A DNA stretch of 6,056 nucleotides. Origin: an uncultured Clostridia bacterium. GTDB taxonomy: Bacteria > Bacillota > Clostridia > UMGS1883. Shown here piece by piece: positions 1 through 3,862 of the stretch (the first letter of the stretch is position 1; each line of letters opens with the position of its first letter). Both the position numbers and the translations under genes were made by a program. The stretch is taken from NCBI GenBank assembly GCA_947624455.1, contig CANQKL010000105.1, forward strand, positions 1-6,056, read 5' to 3'. The notes under the pieces were generated by a model that saw nothing but the letters and a program-made list of their open reading frames with translations, was not told the origin of the DNA and did no database searches.

Positions 1-1088
1 CTGGAAAGAATGGTTTCGTCCACGGTCACGCTGCCGTCGGCCGCTAAGCTTATCTCCATGCGTCCCACGTTTGCGCCGCCAGTGCCGGTCTGGGCGAGGG
101 TGATGTCGGTACCCTCCACCACCTCGTTGACAACGGTGTGGCTGTGGCCGTCGATTATGGCGTCAAGCTCGGTGTCCTTCATGGCCCGGGCCAGATCGCG
201 GCTGGTGCAGGCCGTGGCATCGTCAAGCACGCCCATGTGTACAAGGGCCACTATAACGTCTGCGCCCTCCGCGTCCCGCTTTTCCACCTGTTCCTTCGCG
301 GCGGCCACTTCGTCCCTGAACTCTATTCCCTCAAGGTTCTCGGGCTTGGTGGAGGTCATGGTGGCCTGGGTGGTGAGGGCAAAGATGCCCACCTTTACGC
401 CGTTTTTCTCAATGACGACGTTCGCGCCGTTGTTGTCGGCGTCTTTGCATAGCAATTCGCCGTTTAGGTATGTGTTGGCGGAAATCATGGGGAAGTCGGC
501 CAACTGGCGGAACTGCCCGAGCTGCTCCTGACCGTAGTCAAATTCGTGGTTGCCCAGGGCCATCACGTCGTAGCCGACGGCGTTCATTATCTTAATCACA
601 TCCAGTCCCTTTGACTGAGAGGCCAGGGCCACGCCCTGAGTGGCGTCGCCGCCATCGGCAAGGATGGCATTCTCCATCTTCTTGAGGGCGGACACCCGGT
701 CGCCGCCGATAACGGAGCTTGAACCCGCAAGGCTGCCGTGCATATCGTTGGTGTGGAGTATGACGACGGAATTATCCTCTCTGTCAAGGCTGTAGGCGGC
801 GTCGTCCTCCACTGGCTCAAGCTGGGCCGTCCAAGCAAAGACCCTGGCGGCGACGGCGTTTGCCGGATCATAGAGGTTTAAATATACCTCAGTCTCGTCG
901 TGGGTGAGGCCCTCGCCGACCCGCTTTACGCCCACAATATTGCCGTTGGCGTCGTAATAAGCCGCCATACGCAGGGAAACGGTCTTTTTCGCCGCCTCGT
1001 CCGCGCCGTAGGCCGGCATGGAAGCCGGAACCGCCGCGACAAGGGCGGCGGTCATAAACGCGGTAAAACGTTTGATAAGCTTGTACAT
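1..1088 (-). CDS. Secreted 5'-nucleotidase / bifunctional metallophosphoesterase (3'-partial)
   Basis: The first 362 residues of a UshA/5'-nucleotidase-family enzyme, which removes phosphate from nucleotides (and often UDP-sugars or cyclic nucleotides) outside the membrane. ATG at 1086-1088 is preceded by an AGAGGAGAGA ribosome site (1095-1104). Residues 1-28 are a signal peptide: Lys/Arg start, Ala/Val-rich core, likely A-Y-G cleavage site. Residues about 34-95 form a small, probably beta-rich domain. The catalytic metallophosphoesterase domain starts near residue 106 and has every expected metal-site motif: HTNDMH (D115, H117), GGD (D148), GNHEFD (N180, H181, D184), VHMG (H284) and GHSH (H315, H317). 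The frame runs off the left edge, so the C-terminal 5_nucleotid_C substrate domain and any wall anchor are not visible. It is the second gene of a probable operon, 33 bases after the 1122-1742 gene. The family assignment is firm; exact substrate is unknown. Confidence 0.93.
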   Translation of the reverse strand, partial: MYKLIKRFTAFMTAALVAAVPASMPAYGADEAAKKTVSLRMAAYYDANGNIVGVKRVGEGLTHDETEVYLNLYDPANAVAARVFAWTAQLEPVEDDAAYSLDREDNSVVILHTNDMHGSLAGSSSVIGGDRVSALKKMENAILADGGDATQGVALASQSKGLDVIKIMNAVGYDVMALGNHEFDYGQEQLGQFRQLADFPMISANTYLNGELLCKDADNNGANVVIEKNGVKVGIFALTTQATMTSTKPENLEGIEFRDEVAAAKEQVEKRDAEGADVIVALVHMGVLDDATACTSRDLARAMKDTELDAIIDGHSHTVVNEVVEGTDITLAQTGTGGANVGRMEISLAADGSVTVDETILS

Positions 1089-1094
1089 TCTTTA

Positions 1095-1104
1095 TCTCTC
1101 CTCT
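1095..1104 (-). promoter_or_regulatory. Ribosome binding site of the 5'-nucleotidase gene
   Basis: On the minus strand this reads AGAGGAGAGA, about six bases before the ATG at 1088. It fixes the start, which also gives a good signal peptide. It lies in the 33-base gap after the upstream stop codon, with no room for a separate promoter, supporting cotranscription. Confidence 0.8.
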
Positions 1105-1121
1105 ACAATAATTATCTGAGA

Positions 1122-1742
1122 TCAGGCGAAGGTCTTTTTGATTATGACATCGACCTTTTTGCCTATAACGCCCACAATAACGTCATCCGCCAGGTTGGCA
1201 ATTATCGACTTTTCCAACTCGTCCCATTCCTCGGCGTTTTTGTCGGCCTCGGCGCGGTTGACGTAGCTGTTCAGGGACCAGGCGTTTGTCCACTGATCTC
1301 CATAGCCCATACCGAAGTTCATGCCCGCGCCCATGTCGTAAAAGTCGTAATAATCGGAGCCTCCGGTGATTTCGACGGCGGTGAAATAGCCGTCCAGCAT
1401 ACCCTCGGCCACGAGCTTGATCTTGTTTACAATGCCTTTCGCGGCTGCGTTTCGGCCGGATTTAGAAACGGAGAGGACGTTTTCCTTGTCAAAGGGGGAA
1501 AGGCGCTCCGCCTTGATCGAGGCGTGAAGCTCAAACTCCTTGCCCTTGTTTTCGATCCAAAATTCTCCGCTGCCAACCTCCAGCAGCTCCGGCATCATCC
1601 CCGCCAGCTCCTCGGCCAAAAGTCTGAGCTGGAGGGACTGCTTTTTATCGAGTCCGTTGTATTGAGCGGATTTTTCCGCTTCCGCGAGTATTGTCCCGAG
1701 CGCGGACTTGTCGTTCGTGAGCTTGCAAATATCAGTTTTCAT
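1122..1742 (-). CDS. Conserved-type hypothetical protein, weakly GHKL/anti-sigma-factor-like
   Basis: A 206-residue protein of unknown function, predicted cytoplasmic (no signal peptide or membrane segment). I chose ATG 1742 because AAGGAG (1751-1756) lies eight bases upstream; an in-frame ATG at 1778 lies inside the leader stem-loop and lacks such a site. Residues about 35-54 form a helix (LRLLAEELAGMMPEL) resembling the N-box helix of GHKL ATPases and anti-sigma factors, followed by a strand pair (59-77). Residues 91-116 include SGRNAAAKGI and a helix like the region after the ATP lid. The C-terminus (about 178-205) resembles the last helix and strands of that fold. However, no D-x-G-x-G box follows the second strand; a DMGAG at 136-140 sits in a Tyr/Gly/Trp-rich stretch (130-160) and may be chance. 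ATP binding is therefore unproven. It is the first gene of an operon with the secreted nucleotidase; the functional link is unknown. Confidence 0.8.
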   Translation of the reverse strand: MKTDICKLTNDKSALGTILAEAEKSAQYNGLDKKQSLQLRLLAEELAGMMPELLEVGSGEFWIENKGKEFELHASIKAERLSPFDKENVLSVSKSGRNAAAKGIVNKIKLVAEGMLDGYFTAVEITGGSDYYDFYDMGAGMNFGMGYGDQWTNAWSLNSYVNRAEADKNAEEWDELEKSIIANLADDVIVGVIGKKVDVIIKKTFA

Positions 1743-1750
1743 AGTATCTG

Positions 1751-1756
1751 CTCCTT
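1751..1756 (-). promoter_or_regulatory. Ribosome binding site deciding the start at 1742
   Basis: AAGGAG on the minus strand, eight bases before ATG 1742. It favours this start over the ATG at 1778, whose codon falls within the 5' stem-loop of the predicted transcript. Confidence 0.8.
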
Positions 1757-1764
1757 GCTTTTTT

Positions 1765-1812
1765 AGGCAACGCAGCACAAAGCCGCCCGGCGGTTCCAGC
1801 GCGGCGTTGCCT
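1765..1812 (-). other. 5' leader stem-loop at the predicted transcription start
   Basis: The arms AGGCAACGC (1765-1773) and GCGTTGCCT (1804-1812) are a perfect 9-base inverted repeat. The pairing continues inwards with one mismatch and a G-U pair, and only the minus-strand RNA gets that G-U pair (the plus RNA would have A-C). A small inner hairpin CCGC-CGG-GCGG (1783-1793) caps it. With the promoter at 1821-1849, RNA should start near 1812-1814, so this structure would occupy the very 5' end of the mRNA, with the ribosome site free downstream. Such end hairpins are known to protect mRNAs from 5'-end decay. Neither strand has a T-run right after it, so it is not an ordinary terminator. A tiny repeat element is an alternative. 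Confidence 0.65.
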
Positions 1813-1820
1813 TAAATTAT

Positions 1821-1849
1821 ATTATAAATCTTTTGAATCAAAATGTCAA
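1821..1849 (-). promoter_or_regulatory. Perfect consensus sigma-A promoter of the hypothetical/nucleotidase operon
   Basis: Minus strand: -35 TTGACA (1844-1849), exactly 17 bases of AT-rich spacer, -10 TATAAT (1821-1826). Both hexamers match the consensus in all twelve positions. Predicted start near 1812-1814, giving a leader of about 70 bases before ATG 1742. This implies strong expression unless repressed; no separate operator is evident apart from the +1 inverted repeat. Confidence 0.88.
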
Positions 1850-1895
1850 CAAAAAAGCGTAAAATGTTAGGATAAAGGCTCAAAATGTAAAATTT

Positions 1896-1914
1896 CACCG
1901 GTGGGAGCCCGGCG
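1896..1914 (-). terminator. Possible weak terminator after the oxidoreductase gene
   Basis: On the minus strand, five to six bases after the TAA at 1919-1921, CGCCGG and CCGGTG pair over six bases (one G-U) around a seven-base loop, followed by AAATTTTA. The short stem and delayed, short T-run make it weak. It would separate the oxidoreductase transcript from the strong promoter just downstream. Confidence 0.35.
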
Positions 1915-1918
1915 GCAT

Positions 1919-2479
1919 TTAACGCCCGCATTGCCTGTCCATGGCTTCCGCGAGGATGTTTTCAGCGTCGGCGCCGAGGATATCAAGCCCTTCGGCGGAA
2001 ATGAATCGGGTTTCCTTTATCCCGTAAAATTCTCTGGCCATCGTGTCCACGTAAGTAAAGCCAAAATTGTGGACGATAGGCCCGCCGGAGGTGGTAACAT
2101 AGTAGAGCTTTTCCGCGCGGCACAGGCCCTTGGGTATCCCCTCGGGGGTATAGCGGAAGGTCACCCCGCAGACGGTGACGTTTTCGAGGTATATTTTCAG
2201 CAGGGCGGGGAAGGTCAGATCCCAGTACGGCGCGGCGATAACGATGACGTCCGCCGCGGCAAATTCCCGAGCGGCGCAAAGCTCCGGGGCCGAAAGCTCC
2301 CCGCGGGCCGTCAGCTCGTCCCGGCGGCTCAGGGAATCCTCGTTCAGGGGCCGCAGCCCGTTCAGCTCCGGGCCAATCTCGGTAATTTCGCCCTCCAGCT
2401 TTTCCAGGAGCCTTTGAGCCAGTCTGTAGGTTCGCGACTCCTTCCGCACACAAGTATTTATGAAAAGTATCTTTTTCAT
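1919..2479 (-). CDS. NAD(P)H-dependent flavin oxidoreductase, flavodoxin-fold (AzoR-like)
   Basis: A 186-residue cytoplasmic protein of the Flavodoxin_2 / FMN-dependent NADH-azoreductase family, which uses NAD(P)H and bound flavin to reduce quinones, azo dyes or similar acceptors in two-electron steps. Start ATG 2479 has GGAG about seven bases upstream and begins MKKILFIN, the usual first strand; an in-frame ATG at 2497 has no ribosome site. Visible features are the flavin phosphate loop after strand 1 (NTCVRKESRTYRLA, residues 8-21), the strand and flavin-contact segment VIVIAAPYWDLTFPALLKIY (78-97), the family signature GVTFRYTPEG (105-114), the TTSGG loop (129-133) and a closing IKETRFISAEGLD (154-166). 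Length is near the family norm of about 200. It appears to be a single-gene unit. The physiological acceptor cannot be read from sequence. Confidence 0.88.
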   Translation of the reverse strand: MKKILFINTCVRKESRTYRLAQRLLEKLEGEITEIGPELNGLRPLNEDSLSRRDELTARGELSAPELCAAREFAAADVIVIAAPYWDLTFPALLKIYLENVTVCGVTFRYTPEGIPKGLCRAEKLYYVTTSGGPIVHNFGFTYVDTMAREFYGIKETRFISAEGLDILGADAENILAEAMDRQCGR

Positions 2480-2521
2480 GTTCCCGCTCCGTTTCATTGT
2501 GCTGTTAAAAAATCCACGGTA

Positions 2522-2550
2522 ATTATACCACAGCCGGTTTTACAATGCAA
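2522..2550 (-). promoter_or_regulatory. Extended -10 promoter of the oxidoreductase gene
   Basis: Minus strand: -10 TATAAT (2522-2527, perfect) preceded by TGG, the TGn extension; -35 TTGCAT (2545-2550) at 17 bases. Start predicted near 2513-2514, about 35 bases before ATG 2479. The extended -10 compensates for the weak -35. Confidence 0.82.
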
Positions 2551-2578
2551 GCTTTTTTTGAGAGCCGAGGGGGGAGTT

Positions 2579-2644
2579 AAGCGGCTTTTTAAGTTTAAAA
2601 TTGACTATTCGTGCCACAAACCGGAATTTCATAAAAAACCGCTT
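2579..2644. repeat. Interrupted inverted repeat between divergent promoters
   Basis: AAGCGGCTTTTT (2579-2590) and AAAAAACCGCTT (2633-2644) are inverted copies matching at 11 of 12 positions, 42 bases apart, with a smaller AAATT/AATTT pair inside (2598-2602, 2625-2629). The right arm touches the -35 of the plus-strand promoter. It could be an operator or a relic; the function is not known. Confidence 0.4.
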
Positions 2645-2671
2645 GTATTTGTTCCTCGGATGTGGTAAGAT
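2643..2671 (+). promoter_or_regulatory. Extended -10 promoter of the PAP2 phosphatase gene
   Basis: -35 TTGTAT (2643-2648), 17-base spacer, -10 TAAGAT (2666-2671) with a TGG extension directly before it. Start expected near 2677-2679, just before a short GGGC-GTT-GCCC hairpin (2680-2690). The hexamers are weaker than those of the other two promoters. Confidence 0.6.
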
Positions 2672-2679
2672 GAAAAACA

Positions 2680-2690
2680 GGGCGTTGCCC
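2680..2690 (+). other. Short hairpin at the 5' end of the PAP2 leader
   Basis: GGGC, three-base loop GTT, then GCCC, starting at or within about three bases of the predicted transcription start and ending ten bases before the ribosome site. The stem has only four base pairs. It shares GGCGTTGCC with an arm of the leader stem-loop at 1765-1812. Confidence 0.4.
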
Positions 2691-2700
2691 AAAATTTATA

Positions 2701-2706
2701 AAGGAG
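2701..2706 (+). promoter_or_regulatory. Ribosome binding site of the PAP2 gene
   Basis: AAGGAG, seven bases before ATG 2714; supports that start. Confidence 0.85.
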
Positions 2707-2713
2707 AGATGAT

Positions 2714-3721
2714 ATGGATATCAATTATCTGCTTTTGCTTCAAAACTTCCGCGAAGCGACCGGCGGAGCGCTGAACGGCTTTTTTGAGGCGGTAACCAGG
2801 CTGGGCGAAACTTCGGGCAGCTCGCCAGAGCTGCTGATGATTGTGGCCCTGGTTTACTGGTGCATTGACAAGCGGCAGGGCGTTTTTATGATGATGTCTT
2901 TGTACACTAACCGGATAATCAACGGCTTTATTAAAATAACCGCCTGCGTTTACCGGCCCTGGATAAGGGACGCGAGGATTGTCCCAGTACCCGGAGCCAT
3001 GGCCGAGGCCACGGGCTATTCCTTCCCCAGCGGCCACGCCGGTAACGCCACAGCGGTCTGGGGCGGAGTGGCCGCCTCTAAAAGCTATGCCGGAAAAAAG
3101 AACCCTACGTGGGTACGCGTACTGATGGTGGTCGTAGTTTTGTTGGTGGCCTTTTCCAGAAATTATCTGGGCGTACATACTCCCCAGGACGTAATTGTGG
3201 CCTTGCTGCTGGCCGCGCTGGTACTCTTTGTCGTTAACGCGTTGATGAATCTGCTCGACAAAAAGCCCGAAGCCGACGTTTGGATACTCCTGGGCGGAGC
3301 GGTTCTCTGCGTGCTGCTGGCCGTATACGGCTGTTTCAAGCCCCTTGACACCTATCCCCAGGACTATAACGCCGCCGGCGCGCTCATAGTAGATCCCGCC
3401 AAGATGGCCGTGGACTCCATTAAAAACGCCGGTATGGGCCTGGGCTTCTTCATTGGCTGGTTCATTGAACGACGGCTTATCCGCTTTTCCTGCGACGTGG
3501 GGTGGAAGGAGAACGTTATCCGCTATCTGTTCGGCGCGTTCAGCTTTGTGCTTTTGAATCATTACGTCGGCGACGTTTTGTCAAAGACCCTTATCTCCGC
3601 CGGTCTGGCCGAGGGTCTGGCCAAGGGACTGACGCAGTTTGTCTGCGTGTTCTGGCTTGTGGCCGGAGCGCCCGCCTTCTTCAGATTTTTTCACAAAAAA
3701 GAGAAAAAGCAGGAAAATTAG
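2714..3721 (+). CDS. Membrane phosphatase of the PAP2 family
   Basis: A 335-residue integral membrane enzyme of the PAP2 (type 2 phosphatidic acid phosphatase) family, which removes phosphate from lipid phosphates or pyrophosphates such as phosphatidylglycerol phosphate or undecaprenyl pyrophosphate. All three active-site motifs are intact: K-x6-RP (K74, R81, P82), PSGH (105-108) and SR-x5-H-x3-D (S148, R149, H155, D159). H108 and H155 are the expected nucleophile and general acid/base. Hydrophobic segments lie near 38-51, 57-74, 103-122, 134-148, 157-178, 187-206, 236-253, 270-288 and 305-325. The protein is much longer than minimal bacterial PAP2 enzymes such as BcrC (about 190 residues); everything after residue 180 is an extra membrane region of unknown role, ending in a Lys-rich tail. 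It has its own promoter and terminator. The substrate is not decidable here; lipid-carrier recycling is one possibility. Confidence 0.92.
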   Translation: MDINYLLLLQNFREATGGALNGFFEAVTRLGETSGSSPELLMIVALVYWCIDKRQGVFMMMSLYTNRIINGFIKITACVYRPWIRDARIVPVPGAMAEATGYSFPSGHAGNATAVWGGVAASKSYAGKKNPTWVRVLMVVVVLLVAFSRNYLGVHTPQDVIVALLLAALVLFVVNALMNLLDKKPEADVWILLGGAVLCVLLAVYGCFKPLDTYPQDYNAAGALIVDPAKMAVDSIKNAGMGLGFFIGWFIERRLIRFSCDVGWKENVIRYLFGAFSFVLLNHYVGDVLSKTLISAGLAEGLAKGLTQFVCVFWLVAGAPAFFRFFHKKEKKQEN

Positions 3722-3763
3722 GGGAAATTAACGAACCGTCCGGTTGCCTTTTGCCCCAATTAT

Positions 3764-3802
3764 AGTATAAAATTCCGGGTACACGCCCCGGAATTTTATA
3801 TT
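3764..3802. terminator. Bidirectional intrinsic terminator
   Basis: The arms 3766-3779 and 3787-3800 pair perfectly over 14 bases (TATAAAATTCCGGG against its complement) around the seven-base loop TACACGC. A G-U pair and one more A-T pair extend the stem to 3764-3802. On the plus strand the A/T part of the stem gives TTTTATATTTTC; on the minus strand it gives TTTTATA followed by CTATAATT. It lies 45 bases after the PAP2 stop and 62 bases after the permease stop, so it can end both convergent transcripts. Confidence 0.9.
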
Positions 3803-3862
3803 TTCTATATATGCGTAATTTATAAGATATTTGGAACGGCTTAAAATGCCTGCGTCCTCAGA

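Noticed and set aside
10..531. 173-codon plus-strand frame opposite the nucleotidase
   Set aside because: The minus strand here encodes conserved metallophosphoesterase motifs (GNHEFD, VHMG, GHSH).
900..1766. Long plus-strand open frame of 288 codons opposite the hypothetical and nucleotidase genes
   Set aside because: It spans the intergenic gap and both minus-strand starts, has no ribosome site and no recognisable motif; the minus-strand genes have good signals and family motifs.
1765..1812. Tiny insertion element or MITE reading of the inverted repeat
   Set aside because: No target-site duplication is evident, no second full copy is in the window, and the promoter position explains it better as an mRNA leader structure.
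2563..2590. Terminator-like AGCCG...CGGCT followed by TTTTT on the plus strand
   Set aside because: The stem is only five base pairs with a 15-base interval, and no plus-strand gene lies upstream for it to end.
2601..2629. TTGACT (2601-2606) as an alternative -35 for the PAP2 gene
   Set aside because: The bases 16-18 further on (around GAATTT) do not form an acceptable -10, whereas TGGTAAGAT at 2663-2671 does with a different -35.
2696..3562. Long minus-strand open frame of 288 codons opposite the PAP2 gene
   Set aside because: Composition is typical antisense shadow (His/Gln/Gly-rich) and the plus strand carries intact PAP2 motifs, promoter and ribosome site.
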